Assembly: GCA_025267735.1 (NCBI GenBank)
Contig: CM046299.1
Location: 40,873,733-40,937,732, forward strand
Direction: 5' to 3'
DNA: 64,000 bases
Origin: Mactra quadrangularis
Taxonomy: Eukaryota > Mollusca > Bivalvia > Venerida > Mactridae
Shown here: piece after piece, positions 26,401-37,100 of the stretch
Layout of the letters: each line of letters begins with the position of its first letter
How positions within the stretch are numbered: the first letter of the stretch is position 1
Notes under the pieces: model-generated
Databases searched by the model: none
What the model was told of the DNA's origin: nothing
The model's input: the letters and a program-made list of their open reading frames with translations, nothing else
Translations under genes and position numbers: made by a program

Positions 26401-29400
26401 CATTCAAGGTCATTCCAATATCACATAAATATAATACAATATCTTTAAACTCTACAGAATCCATGACAACTAAAGCTTGTTTCTTGTTACCATGGTCACT
26501 AAGTTTCTGGGGTGAATCAGAGTCTAAATAAATACCACATTTACCTAGAACACTGTCAAATACCTGAAAATTGGTTCCAAGATATAATATGATGTACAAA
26601 TACAATGCAGTGTTCTCATTAGAAACCGGATGCAAACCTAAAATGTCGGCTAGAAAGACCATTAACTAAAAGGCCTGTTAAAATTGGGAAAAAACAAGTA
26701 AATCTGTGAGCTAATGCTCACTAGTGATACCCCCACAAAAATCTAAAGATATGCGACAAACAGGAAGTAGATGAGCAAGGAGCATGAAATCGCTTTACAC
26801 CACATGGGACTATGGGATGAAGCAATATGCAAAGTATTAGGCTGCTGCATGTTATAGTTGCTGAGAAAACTGCGACGGAAATTTTGTAACGGACGGACGC
26901 ACGGACAAGGGTAAAACAGTATACCCCCCTCTTCTTCAAAGTGGGGGTATAATAAAGTAAGAAAGAAATTGCCCCCAGGCTTCCCTAGAAAGCCTATTAC
27001 TTTTCTATTTGAGCCTATTTCACAAAATCTTACAGAGAACACTGCAATGCCATCCAATATTACATAAAACACTCGTAAAAAGATGGTTTAGTTTAACAAT
27101 TGAAATTTATTTCAGACATATTTACCCATTAGGATGTACAGTGGATCTTGTGTTAAGCGACCATACAAGGGAGAGACAAAAAGTGGTCGTTTAAGACAAT
27201 GGTCTCTTAAGACAAATGTTGATTACCGACATTGAAGCCGTTCTGACAATCTAAAATTCGTCATTTTCATAGAACATTTTCTGACAACGGGACGATTTTA
27301 ACTGCATGGGCTTTTATTTAAATGTCGTCAAATGCATACAAATAATGGGCAAATCGATTTTTCTTTATTCAAAACATCATAAATTCAGCTTCAAATTGCA
27401 ATAGTTTATTTCAATTAAGTGAAACTTATGTTTAAAAAACGATTGCGAAACGGCCGTTTTTGTTTACATACATGTTAAAATCCGTTATTCCCGGACATTT
27501 TCGCCATAAAAACAACCAATATTTAGGTCATCAGAGTAAATGCTGTTACAGTTAAAACTGTGAAATTCACACAATTTATAAGAATTAATTGTGACAATTG
27601 TCCAACACGCCAGCTAATTCTTTGATCTAACGAGCGCTGCAAACTACATGCGTAAAAATGTTGACCTCGTTTGATATTAGAACGTGACGCTATTTTCGGA
27701 AAACGTGTCTATAATGTCCTCAATATTGACCTTTCTTTGTTTAAATTTACAAATTGTTTCTGTTTACGTTTTTTTTAATGAATATTACTTTACACGTTCT
27801 ATGCACTATTAAAAGGCAAATTTGCAGACTTGAAATGTGTAAGAAAACAATAACTCTCCACGGTGATTGAGTGGTAAGAACGGATGTTTTAATCGACCCT
27901 GATATGGGGCTAATTGTCCAATGTGTATTATCATATTAGTGTCACTTAGTTGATTGTTCCCACTTACCCCTTTATCTTACAGTATTTATGACTGTCAATT
28001 ATTGATTTTTAGAGCCTGACATACGACTTTATAGGTGATAGACATTGAGACGACGTACTCCCGGTGTATATTTCTAATTACCGATTTTTATCGATTTTTG
28101 CCAAATACGATTTATTTGAGCCGGTCGTTTAACACAAATAAGTCAGTCAGTTTCGGCCAAAACCAGTGGCCGCTGGTCGCGTTAGACAAAAGTCGCTTAA
28201 GGCAAAGATTTAAAGAGTTAAAATGGTCCGTGGGAACTAAGAGTGGTCGCTTAGTGCAAATGGTCGCTTAGGAGACGTGGTCGCTTATGCAAGATTAACT
28301 GTAGTTATAATACTTCATACAATCTAATTGTTATACATGCAGCAACTGTTGGTCTTTTTTTATATATACACATAAAAGGTTATTTCACAAACAGAAAGTG
28401 CTAGAAAACAGCTTTACAAACAGTTAAAATTTTGAAAATATCTTTACTATAACTAAAGTTATGACAATTTCAATATCAAAATTTCATACCAATTTTTGGA
28501 AATAAATTGTTATAAAAGTATTGCACGCGCCTGAAAATTAACGGAACTCTCCCAAGCCAATTTTTCACCATTTTTGTCTTAACATTTACGTGCATGTGTC
28601 TCTAAAGACAGGGTTACAATTCGCCAATTCCGCAAATGGCAAAAAAACTTTGAAAGTGGTGAAAGTTTTTTAAAAAAAGCATATTTTCATCTGTAAAACT
28701 GAAATGTATCTATGTGTCTGACCCTGACTCAAACAGAAAACAATCAATGAATGGTTGCTATTATATAAAAAAATTTAGATTTTTATGGCTCAAAATAATC
28801 TGCTATTAGTATATTTAAGTATTATTCGTGAAATTTTGGTCACGTTTTTGTGAGTTTTTATCACTTTCTTTTATGTGGTAATGCCTAATTTCAGTCACAA
28901 CTAATTAAAGGCAAAAAAATCACTGGCAACCTATATGGATAACTTAAACTGCTTACTTCTGATATGGTACCAACTGTCTGTGCCAAGTCATCTTTATATT
29001 TAGGTTGTTGTGTAAATATATTATCAATCATTTTAGTCAACAATGTTCCATTTCCTCTTCCATACAATACACATAGATCCATTAGTTTTGGTATATCAAA
29101 GATAAAATTCTCATATAGTATATCACCAAACACTTTTGGGGTTAGATGACATTCCTGTAATTACCAGAAAGTAATGCAAGATGTATAAAGCAATAGCTCT
29201 ATCTCCGATATTTGTTTTGTTTGGGTTTAACACTGTAGCAACACATAGTATAGGTCAGATCACAGCAGTCAGCCAACCTACTTACACTTCCTAAAAAGGC
29301 TAAACCTCTGGATGAAGGTTTAGAAGCCAAATAAAATGCCTCACAATCTTGAATTTGATCCATTTCACCCCTTTTTATCTTAAGCAGTCATTTTTGTGAT

Positions 29401-32191
29401 TCTTTGACAGGATGCTAAAACTAACAGAGTTATAAACAAAATTGGGCTGTTATCAACAACACATTTTACCATAAAACACAAGCATGAACAAATTACACCA
29501 CGGTATATTTTGAATGGCAGAGGTCATATAAAATAGTCTAAGTCTCTTCACCATGGGGATACAACTCTAATGGAGCTGCACAGAAACCAAAAATTTGCAG
29601 GGCAGCGGGGCTTGATGTTATATGTCATTCTATTGACCTGACAATCTATTTTTGGGTTAGGGCAACTCCTTACTGCTAGTAAACATTTGGTTCTGGCAAG
29701 TAAAATATATATAGCTGGTTGTTCAACTTGGCAACTTACTTTAGAAATTAATGCCAAGCCCTGTTTTGGTAAAAACATTAAACTGAGATTTTTCAATTTT
29801 AAAGAGTTTTTATTCTATTACCTTTGATTCCTTGTAAGTAGCCATTCTTAAGCATGTCATAAATACAAGTCTATGGACCTCATTGTGTCTGTCTCTAGCT
29901 TCCTGAGGTAAGTGTTGTAAGACATGACAAGATCTTGGAGCATGACGTAAATACGAATCCAAGAAACGATGTAAAGTCTCATCAAAGATGGCCTGCCAAT
30001 AAAATGAATATTTACAATAAATACATTTTTATTTGTTTTATTTTGGTTGGGTTTAAGGTGGTAGCAAAACATTGAATAGTATACATAACAAAAATTATAA
30101 TATAACAGCAATTAGTCAACCAACTCACTATTTCTTGAAAGACAAAATCTCTGGATTTAGTTTTTGTCAGTGACTGACAGCTGCCTAACATGATTTAAAA
30201 TCAGTGGTAGGAGAGAAAATGGCGGTAGAAATTACACATACTATGTACAGTAGGTAGGCAGCAGGTTCCTAATGCAACAAATGCATGTCGGTAGCTTATA
30301 CAATGAACTACCATTTTCATATTGGAGTAAACACGGTATGTGAGAATCTGACAGTTAAGTCATGGCTGATGTCATAATATCTGTATTAATACTGTATTAT
30401 TATATTTTCTAAACCAATTTGAAATTTCATTTAAAATCATTTTAGTAATTCTTTCACAAACTAACCTGACACCAAAACTTATCATGGGGTAGCTGTAACA
30501 ACCAGTGTAAGTCATCTTCATTAAACTTAAGCCTTTCCATCCAAGCTTCATACAGACCCTTATCACTGACATCTGGGGGTGGAGCTAAATAGATAACAAA
30601 CTGAACTTCTTCAATCCATCTTGGATCCTGTAATAATTAAAAATAACTGCAAAGTGTCTACTGTTATTTTTCAGCTGTATATAGCTATATATCTGCATTT
30701 TTTATTCCAAAAACTTGCACCACGGCCTGTAAAGTGAAATAGTGAAAATTAAACTGAAAACGTTTTAGTACATGTGCAGGCTCTAATATTGCAGCAAACA
30801 GTATATAATGTCATTTTTCAGAATCAATTCAAGTCACATTCATGAGCAAGACACAAGTTTTTCTTCTTTTTCATTTGATTAAGTACTTTATGCTAAACAA
30901 TCAGAAACGTAGATACATGTATGTGCTGCTAAATTTAATCAACTGTAAGTGGCACATGCATTTATCCCCCTGATGTAAGTATTCACTAAATAAAGTACTT
31001 ATAAACTCACAATTGATTTAAATTGAGTTAACAGTATCCCATGCCCATGTCTCCGGGTTAGTCCTAAATATAAGACCCTACGTAACTTTTTTTATCATTT
31101 TGACATTTCTCTGTTACGTAGGGTCTTAACGGATAGCTTCAAAAACGCATAGCAAAAATTTTAGTGTACAGACATCGAATCAGGTCTGAACGTTCTACTC
31201 GTTTTAATTCGAAAAATTTGCAATAAAACGATACACCAATAGAAAGATAAACGAAAAATGCACATGATGAAAGTAAAATAATTTCAAATTCTAACCTTAG
31301 ACAGTCAAAAAATCCATTTAAAATCCTTTATGAACGAGTACTTTCAGTTTGTCACAATAATCGTGCAATAATAGCCAAAGCAATCCGAATTTAAAATGGG
31401 TCACGCCATTTGTAAGAAATGATTTTGAACGAATATATTAGGTACAGTATAAAAGCCAGTATCCGGACCGTTCCGTGTATACTTTTGACTGTTGACAGTA
31501 AGAACGACTACTCTTGAGAGATTAAAATTCGTTTAAGTAAACTGTAAGCGATTCGAAACTTTATTTACCGACACGAATTCAGTTCAAAATGGATGCAAGC
31601 GGCGACAATCCTGGATAGCTGGAAAAGTAATTGGTGTTTTCATATGGGAAAAAACTGATTTTCATCTTTTGCTTTATGGAAAGAATAAAAGTAAACTTTT
31701 ATCTATCGATTGGTGCTAATTTGACCCTCATTCATTTACTTTTTGAAAAAAATATTTTGCTATGCGTTTTTGAAGCAATCCGTTAAGACCCTGCATAACA
31801 GAAGAACGTCCGTATGATAAAATAGTTATGAAGGGTCTTATATTTAGGACTAGTCTCCGGGTATGATAAAATAGCCAGTATAATAGGAATGAAATATTTA
31901 GTATGGCCCCAGCTATTCCGTTTCCTAAATTTAGCAAACTTAATTTGGATCAGTCTTCTGCCTATCCACAAGAAGTAAATTCACTTTATAACACCGTTCT
32001 GAAACTGAAGTCAATGTGGTACAAAATGTCCGAATACTTATATATCCGACTTCAACTGCACTTATTACATTTTCAGTCATATAAGTTAACTAACAGATAG
32101 TGTCGTGATATTTACTTACTAAGGCAGGAATTGAAACTTTTCCTTTGTCAGTGACTTGTTTCACATACAATTTGTCCAGAGGAGGGCTCAT
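8497..32191 (-). CDS. ASCC2: Activating signal cointegrator 1 complex subunit 2 (ASCC2), 16 coding exons
   Basis: Coding exons in order: 32191-32120, 30627-30466, 29992-29822, 29154-28957, 26563-26340, 25117-25046, 24285-24178, 22824-22759, 22367-22293, 21978-21750, 21111-21007, 19553-19450, 17900-17778, 13925-13698, 9397-9325 and 8763-8497. All junctions are GT-AG with matching phases. They sum to 2277 nt, or 758 residues, against about 757 in the human protein. The N-terminal two thirds has family landmarks such as LPHDKFWCQ, NFIFDIPKLMDLC, NIFTQQP and KDIVLYLCD. The CUE ubiquitin-binding domain is about residues 472-515 (exons 11-12). An acidic stretch with YDDEYDDTYD follows at about 600-642, then a basic tail. 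In characterised animals ASCC2 binds K63-linked ubiquitin and works with ASCC3 in alkylation repair and in the ribosome-quality-control trigger complex. Residues 383-459 are a Gly/Ser-rich linker, less conserved. The exon 15 start is ambiguous (see 9391-9817). Confidence 0.96.
9391..9817 (-). repeat. 36-bp tandem repeat carrying copies of the exon 15 splice acceptor
   Basis: About twelve units start at 9391, 9427, 9463, 9499, 9535, 9571, 9607, 9643, 9679, 9715, 9751 and 9787; the last is shortened. The first unit contains the acceptor and first bases of ASCC2 exon 15. On the minus strand almost every unit holds TGATTTCAG followed by RCCATTT or a close variant. Units 1-8 are open in the exon 15 frame, reading TQTLYQYDFRPF with small changes; unit 9 introduces a TAA. 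Upstream acceptors could thus lengthen the exon by multiples of 12 codons. Confidence 0.88.
10161..10197. mobile_element. Terminal fragment of the 265-bp element E
   Basis: Only the hairpin end is present, with TATACCCCCC and GGGGGTATAATAA. It corresponds to the right end of the copies at 10734, 16474, 23645 and 26693. Confidence 0.65.
10433..10495 (-). mobile_element. 3' tail of a LINE, minus orientation
   Basis: The segment TTTGTTTGTTTGGGTTTTAC, then GCGCACCAACACAGAAAGGT, is the reverse complement of the 3' end of the LINE fragment at 55560-55925. It is truncated to the tail only. Confidence 0.65.
10734..10998. mobile_element. 265-bp nonautonomous element E, copy 1
   Basis: Starts AACAAGTAAATCTGTGAGC and ends in a hairpin (ATACCCCCC, loop with CTTCTTC, GGGGGTAT). 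It has no coding capacity. Four long copies and one end fragment lie in ASCC2 introns, all in the same orientation. The superfamily is unknown to me. Confidence 0.78.
11270..11698. mobile_element. MITE with GGCCATGCC ends and TA flanks
   Basis: Terminal inverted repeats of about 28 bp (GGCCATGCCATATCGGAATT versus GGCCATGCCAAATTGGAATT) are flanked by TA on both sides. This is consistent with a Tc1/mariner-type nonautonomous element. It lies in ASCC2 intron 14. Confidence 0.75.
12201..13522. mobile_element. 1.3-kb nonautonomous TA-flanked element
   Basis: Ends CAATGGAACCCCTCTAAATC and, inverted, CAGTAAAACCCCTCTAAACC, each next to TA. Subterminal CCGGAA motifs repeat near both ends. The pattern resembles pogo/Tc1-like elements, but no transposase frame is visible. 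Inside ASCC2 intron 14. Confidence 0.75.
14359..15694. mobile_element. 1.3-kb nonautonomous TA-flanked element
   Basis: Ends CTGTATAGCGGGTATTATCT and, inverted, CTGTATAGCGGGTTATTTCT, flanked by TA. The interior has further short inverted blocks with GGCGGAAA and TTTCCGCC. No transposase is seen. Inside ASCC2 intron 13. Confidence 0.78.
16399..16965. repeat. Family R, copy 3, split by element E
   Basis: The R sequence stops at CCATA near 16473 and resumes as ATAAAGGCAGGTAG at about 16747, exactly where other copies are continuous (AATCCATAATAAAGGCAGG). The intervening 16474-16746 is element E. Confidence 0.82.
16474..16746. mobile_element. Element E, copy 2, nested in repeat R
   Basis: A full-length copy with the same ends as at 10734. 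An internal GGAC/GCAC tetranucleotide tract is expanded. The empty site is recoverable from other R copies, which limits any target duplication to about 2-3 bp (TA or ATA). Confidence 0.82.
17952..18693. repeat. 225-bp direct duplication flanking repeat R copy 4
   Basis: The segments 17952-18179 and about 18471-18693 share ACATGATCAGTCTT-like, ACTTTAAGAATGTGAGTGGT and GTATCCACTAAAAGTTTAGA blocks. Between them lies R (18176-18475). A more diverged relative occurs near 22010-22160. Confidence 0.75.
20574..20735 (-). repeat. tRNA-derived repeat, family 4
   Basis: It shares GCTTCCTAGTCGCCCAG-like and TTTCTTGCCCAAG blocks with 45008-45190, which has a clearer tRNA-like head on the minus strand (GGCTGAGAGGTTA and GGTTTGAATCCC). 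Confidence 0.55.
21175..21323. repeat. Left arm of an inverted repeat around ASCC2 exons 9-10
   Basis: About 149 bp, the reverse complement of 22577-22726 with only a few mismatches by eye. It lies in intron 10. It could pair with its partner in the pre-mRNA and loop out exons 9 and 10. Confidence 0.88.
22577..22726. repeat. Right arm of an inverted repeat around ASCC2 exons 9-10
   Basis: About 150 bp in intron 8, ending about 33 bp from the exon 8 donor. Near-identity with 21175-21323 points to recent duplication or sequence homogenisation. Confidence 0.88.
22857..23168 (-). mobile_element. tRNA-derived SINE, family 1, near full length
   Basis: On the minus strand it begins with a tRNA-like head containing an A box (TAGCTCAGTTGGTAG) and a B box (GGGTTCAATTCC). 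A body with the hairpin GCTAAATC/GATTTAGC follows, then a tail ending GGTGTTAAACCCAACAAAAA. It lies in ASCC2 intron 7. Confidence 0.88.
23645..23832. mobile_element. Element E, copy 3, internally deleted
   Basis: It matches copies 1, 2 and 4 to AAAACTGC, then jumps to TATAATAA. The GGAC tract and most of the terminal hairpin are missing. Confidence 0.75.
23868..24154 (-). mobile_element. tRNA-derived SINE, family 2
   Basis: On the minus strand a tRNA-like head (GGTCGGTAGCGCTGTTGGTA) is followed by GGTTATACCC and a body with CCATTAATAAGG. The tail is close to that of family 1. It is adjacent to ASCC2 exon 7. Confidence 0.78.
24302..24550. repeat. Dispersed repeat family R, copy 5
   Basis: It contains CAAAGGGAAATAATCCATAA and CAGGTAGAGTTGTGGTTACT, in the same orientation as the other copies, in ASCC2 intron 6. 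Confidence 0.7.
25420..25885 (+). pseudogene. C-terminal fragment of a non-LTR retrotransposon protein
   Basis: A frame at 25506-25862 reads WICGVKPNDN, then LRTKRLRWSGHVSRNN, then GRGRPRKSWSDCIKTDL. The RWxGHVxR and RGRPxxxWxD signatures are typical of the C-terminus of LINE endonuclease/reverse-transcriptase proteins. The upstream enzyme domains are absent, so this is a 5'-truncated copy. The sequence ends in an ATGT-type tail near 25875. It lies in ASCC2 intron 5, antisense to the gene. Confidence 0.82.
26693..26955. mobile_element. Element E, copy 4
   Basis: Full-length copy with the AACAAGTAAATCTGTGAGC start and hairpin end, in ASCC2 intron 4, in the same orientation as the others. Confidence 0.78.
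27139..28301. mobile_element. 1.16-kb nonautonomous TA-flanked element
   Basis: Ends CAGTGGATCTTGTGTTAAGC and, inverted, CAGTTAATCTTGCATAAGCG, each followed by GACCA and flanked by TA. GTCGCTTA motifs recur near the right end. It fits a Tc1/mariner-like nonautonomous element, in ASCC2 intron 4. Confidence 0.75.
29209..29332 (-). mobile_element. SINE family 1 fragment (3' half)
   Basis: Tail block GGGTTTAACACTGTAGCAAC and the CTAAACCTCTGG block of family 1 are present; the head is missing. ASCC2 intron 3. Confidence 0.65.
30033..30290 (-). mobile_element. SINE family 1 fragment, diverged
   Basis: GGTTGGGTTTAAGG, ATCTCTGGATTTAG, GTCAGTGACTGACAGCTGCC and AATGGCGGTAGAAATTA occur in the family order. 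The tRNA head is lost. ASCC2 intron 2. Confidence 0.65.
31059..31852. mobile_element. Mutator-like nonautonomous element with long terminal repeats
   Basis: Ends TAGTCCTAAATATAAGACCC and its inverse extend into terminal inverted repeats of about 100 bp, reaching GCTTCAAAAACGCATAGCAA on both sides. The element is flanked by identical 10-bp copies of GTCTCCGGGT (31049-31058 and 31853-31862). Long terminal repeats with a 9-10 bp duplication are characteristic of Mutator-like elements. Each end also holds an inner inverted block around AGGGTCTTA. No transposase is seen. ASCC2 intron 1. Confidence 0.82.
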
Positions 32192-34104
32192 TATTACAAA
32201 ATTGATATTGTGCAATCAAAAATGAAAGTTCCCGTGGAGTGGATAAATCCCAAACCTTTCTGAATAAAAGGAATGTCAGAGTATTGTCCCTTTGTAGATG
32301 TTAATTGCATTGTACTTAGTGTCAATTAAGTCACGCGAGGCCACCGAAATTTGCTATTATATGTGTAGATATATGCATAAACATATGTTATTTAAAGTTT
32401 GAGATCAATTTTCTTCTTCTTTTAATGGCATTAAAGTGCTGGCCCCACCCTGGGGGGGGGGCATCAGCTCCACTGCCTTACAATTAACGTGTGTTGCGAG
32501 CAAACGTACACTGAACTATGGCTTACTATAACACATCACTTGACAACATGTTCTTGGAAACACACCGTGGCTTTACATATTTTCATTTTGAAAAAAAACT
32601 TCCGTGACTATAATCAATCTCATACTTTCTTGTTGAATTTAATAATTTAATATACAAAATGAAGATATTCGCATATAGGGCCTACATATACAGCAAAAAT
32701 GCTGCTTGTTTAGATCCTAATGAAAAGACTTTCCATTTCCCATTTTCATTCTAGTACCCAGAGGGTATCAAGATTCTCGTTCTAAGATACCTTTTGTTAA
32801 TTTTTATTCAACTGATTCATTAAATCAGCGGGGCCAAGACTGTGATTGTGCTACCAATGTCAACAGTTGAATAAGACTTAATGATAAACAGTATGATTCA
32901 TGAAATGGTCTTGTGCAAAAACTAACAATTAAAAGCCAGCATATCCAAATTTTGTCATAACTCACTATTAAATTATGTCATTAATATAAATTTGTTAAGA
33001 CAAAATTGTTGTTCAAAGCCAACGCATTTCTTTTTTTCTTTTTTTAATTGGTTTTTAACGTCGTATTCAACACATTTTAAGGTTTTATATACGACGGCCA
33101 GCTATCCCTTCTATAGGTTTCCTGAACACTTTTCTGTCACCAGTACTAACTTACCCTACCACGAGGCCGAAAACTAATGTATAGGGTATGACCTACCGCG
33201 ACCGTTCTCTAACCCGCGATCTCCGGATTCGAAGTCAGACATGTTAACCACTACGCCACGGCCGCGGCTTTCAACGCATTCTCGTACCCAAAAGTTATCG
33301 AGCTATTATAGAAACCTCCAGTCAACATAAACACGATTGAACATTCACTGGTGTAAACATACAATCAATTTAAAAGAAAGAGACTCTTTACTTTAACGTG
33401 GGCTATTTTGTTTGAAGCGGTTAAAGTCACGTGACCTCTTAACTTAAGGGGATATGCAAGAAGTCGGACATCCGTCGAAATCGCTATCTTCCTTAAAACA
33501 GGCCAAACCAATCAGAGAATAGTTTCACAGTCTAAACGACTTTGTTACAATCATTACCATTGGTTGGCTAGCATTATCGATAAAAATCAATTTTGTTTAA
33601 TGGCCTATCAATTTTAAAAGGTAGTAGCGCCTAATTTCCAAACCAATTAATGCATGTAACACATCAAGTGTTCGTACATGACTGTAGATGACAATGGATA
33701 TGGATTGGCGTCATCAATATATAAGCATGGCCTTCTGAAGTTTTCATCATTTATGGATTGGATATAGGGCATAACTTTAGTGTCACTCATAAATTTATCA
33801 AATAAAACAAAAGAAATATCACACTTGTATAATGAAAAAGAACTTTTGTTTAAAAAGGTCTTGTAGATAAGTGCTGCTTTTTACAAGTGAAAATTCAGTG
33901 GACACGTCAAACAATCTCGACCATTTACGTGACAATGTACGAAAACAAACTAATGTTAATTTACGATTTAATAGTGCTTGGAATGTTAATTGCTGAATGA
34001 ATGGATATGTGTTTGATATTTTTGTAAATATTTTTACGAGGATAGCTATATACCATACAGTGATCTTGAAACCCAACTCAGTCTCTTTCAGGGACTTCCT
34101 GACT
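32192..34104. promoter_or_regulatory. Divergent interval between ASCC2 and the receptor gene
   Basis: The two start codons are 1.9 kb apart and face away from each other, so promoters of both genes should lie here. A CACGTG-containing stretch is near 33428 and a TATATAAG at 33718-33725 faces the receptor gene. A SINE occupies 33036-33268. No transcription start can be fixed by eye. Confidence 0.35.
33036..33268 (-). mobile_element. tRNA-derived SINE, family 3
   Basis: On the minus strand it starts CCGCGGCCGTGGCGTAGTGG, an A-box-like tRNA head. GCCTCGTGGTAGGGTAAG and GAATACGACGTTAAAAACC follow. Same family as 464-640. Confidence 0.72.
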
Positions 34105-37100
34105 ATGGAATTACGTTACAATCTCGCTGTGTTTTTCATTAGCATGGTTTTAGTGCTGTGTCAGAAAAAAAACAGAATGGAGAGTAAAGGTGGAGAAGTA
34201 GGTGAGTAAACATGACAACAAAGCATGTCATAGCTATATAGTGGAATAGAGGAGCACATAAACATGTTTGAAAATTTTATTATTGGCCTTTAGTTCAGAG
34301 GTTTGGAAATTTGGGAAAATGTTTTCCTGTAAAATGTTGCTAAATCATGAAGTTTTTATGGGTGTCAGGATTTTAAAAATCTTTCAATTTCACTCAATCC
34401 TTAATTGTATCTATAGTGCCTCCTGACAAAACTAATGTAAGTGACGATCTCACTAACAAAGAGCGTTACAAAAACGGATATGTACGTTTTCTATTTACAT
34501 TTTGAGCACATTTTCAGTTACATTTTCATTGACATGCATGTTTTGCGCTGAAAAAAAGAGTGGACTTCTACAGCTTTGAATATTTCAAACCATTAGCTTT
34601 TGTAAGTTGGGTGTGGTATATTTCCCAACCATCCTTTCGAATTTTTCAGTTATAAGTTCCGTGCAACAATTTATGTCCCTGTCTGACGTCATATGTACTT
34701 ACATTTTAATTACATGTGTCCAGCACTGCGCCTTAATACTCCATAGTAGTCTCTGGTCGATCAGGACCCTGTTGGTCCCCTTTGTTTAAGACAAGGGAGC
34801 AAATTGCCACAAGAAAATATTATTGGTATCCGAATTCATCGTTTTGCGAACGTAATTGGAATCATCGAGTACGGCCCTTTCAAAAGTATGACAAAAGAAT
34901 TAAAATGAATGTGAAGTTATGAGAAGTTCAACTATTCTATGGGCATAAATTAAGCTGACTGCCTAGAAATAATTTGGCAGAAATTTACTCAAAGTATTAA
35001 CATACATGCTATAAAAGGAATAAAAAATTTTTGTATATGGTCAATCTTATGACGTAAATGGAATAGTTCCGCTGTACAAACTTTAACTTATGTGCTTTTC
35101 CAAAGAGAGTTCGTATACATATTACATGTATAAGCATAACATGCTTCAGAATTTAGCAGTGGGTGCATGGGCATTTAATAGTACTACTAGTTGTAGTTTA
35201 CTGGGTGACCACTAAACAAAAATTTTATCACATAGATGACATGTACATCGCATATTCTTTCAGCTGTTACGTGCAATTCTTTACCTTTAATAGTACGTGT
35301 AAAAATGTTACGGAAGCTTATTCCAAAACACTGATATTGGGGGATATGTTGTTCAGTGTACACAATAATGTTGTGTAGATACAACAATAAGATAACTAGA
35401 ACAAGACAAGTTTATGTCTAAGGCTCATAATCATTTACTTGTTACTTTTCAAACCATGCTTGGCTCTAATTTGTTTACTTTTTTTAATTACCCGTTTGAA
35501 GCAGAACAAGAACCTGAAGTTTTAAGAATTCTCTGATATGAAATGACACCTGGCTATGATAATCCTTAACAGTAATCGCCTTAACCCAATAGGCCTTAAC
35601 CTAGGAATAGTGAAAGTGACTTTTTTATTAAGATTTCCATACTATACAATCCCACATATAACATAGTATAACATAAAAAATATACAAGACTACATGACTT
35701 GGAATGTGTACAATATGTTAAACAAAATTATTGAAAGATAGAAATGATAGGTAATTTGTAGGTTAGTACAACAGTTACAAAGATTATATAACTAAGACTA
35801 TATATACAAGGTTAAACAAAAAATATTCAAAGATGGAGATGAAAGTTAAGAAGTATATCCGTTTAGGTGGACGAGTATTTTTTATTATAACAATAGTTCA
35901 TATTTGGTTTTAAATTTGTTGTATTTGTCATTATTTAATGCAATATTTAGTTCAATATCAATTTTATGATCTAGAAAGGACAAGAAAGTGCTAAAGTTTG
36001 GAATAGTTTGTCTTGATTTGCATTTGAATATTAAGTATTTCATTAGTAAAATGGCAAAATTGATAGCATCGTATTGGCTTGATTATTCTAGAACTCAAAA
36101 GATAATCATATTGAAGGTAAAATGTATGTGTACATCTTTAGTGGCAAAAAATGTGATAATCTGTTCCACATGTGTTGTGAAAGACAGCGGAAAGTTACTT
36201 TATGTTAGTGAAAATTACTGATTTTCTATTGTCAAGTTAGTTAACAATTTGCGAATCACTATGCTCATAGTCTTTTCAGACGTTGGCTGCAAAAGGGCTT
36301 TTGAGTCAGTACCATCATATGCAATACTTAACTTTTTGAAGGAAATAAATACATATAATAAAATATAGGATTTTAAATCATTATTATCGATTGAATTAAT
36401 AGTATCACCAAATGTTTTCGGCACGATATGACCTTTTTGTGTTGGTGCGCCGTAAAACCCAAACAAACAAGACTGCAAAAGGGCAAGAAATAAACACTAT
36501 AATCGCCATTTCAAACAGTGCATAAACGACAAAATTTATTTTAGCCAAATTGATTGCAGTGTTTCTTTTAAGTAAATTTTTAATGTTTAGGGACTTGTGG
36601 TAAATGAACATCAAAGGTTACTCTCCTTTTTCCGGTTCCGGTTGCCTGTACTTGTATAGTTATAGGTTATATACATTAAGTATGTCATGATGAGTATCTA
36701 CAATGTCATGAAGCTGTAGTGGTCGTACCACACATACATATATCTACATGTGGCTTTATACATTAGCTGTGGTGACATTTCTTAGTATTTCTATACGGAT
36801 TCCAGAAAATTTGATTTATTGCATCACGAATAACGTTTTCATGCCTAGTATTCTTCCACTCAATAACATTACTAATTTTGTTTCGGTAATGATGTTATTA
36901 CACATGGCATATACATTTTTTGTTTATATATCTGCATACATGTATATGCTGCTTTCTTGGAACTTAGTCATGAAGATATTTCCTCAGGCATTCTTCCTAC
37001 TACCACTGAATGTAAATCGCGAAGGGCAGTTTTCATTCACTGACACATGCGACCAACAACTGCTTAACAGTTAAATCCTGAGACGATTTAGCCTTTCAAG

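Noticed and set aside
10762..27072. Similar minus-strand frames containing SLILCILLHPIVPCGVK at four places
   Set aside because: They are the same reading of element E. The frame ends differ between copies and the third copy is deleted, so there is no sign of protein-level selection.
34410..34480. Small receptor exon after exon 1
   Set aside because: An acceptor and a GTAAGT donor are present, but using them breaks the phase into exon 2. The alternative donor that would fit is weak.
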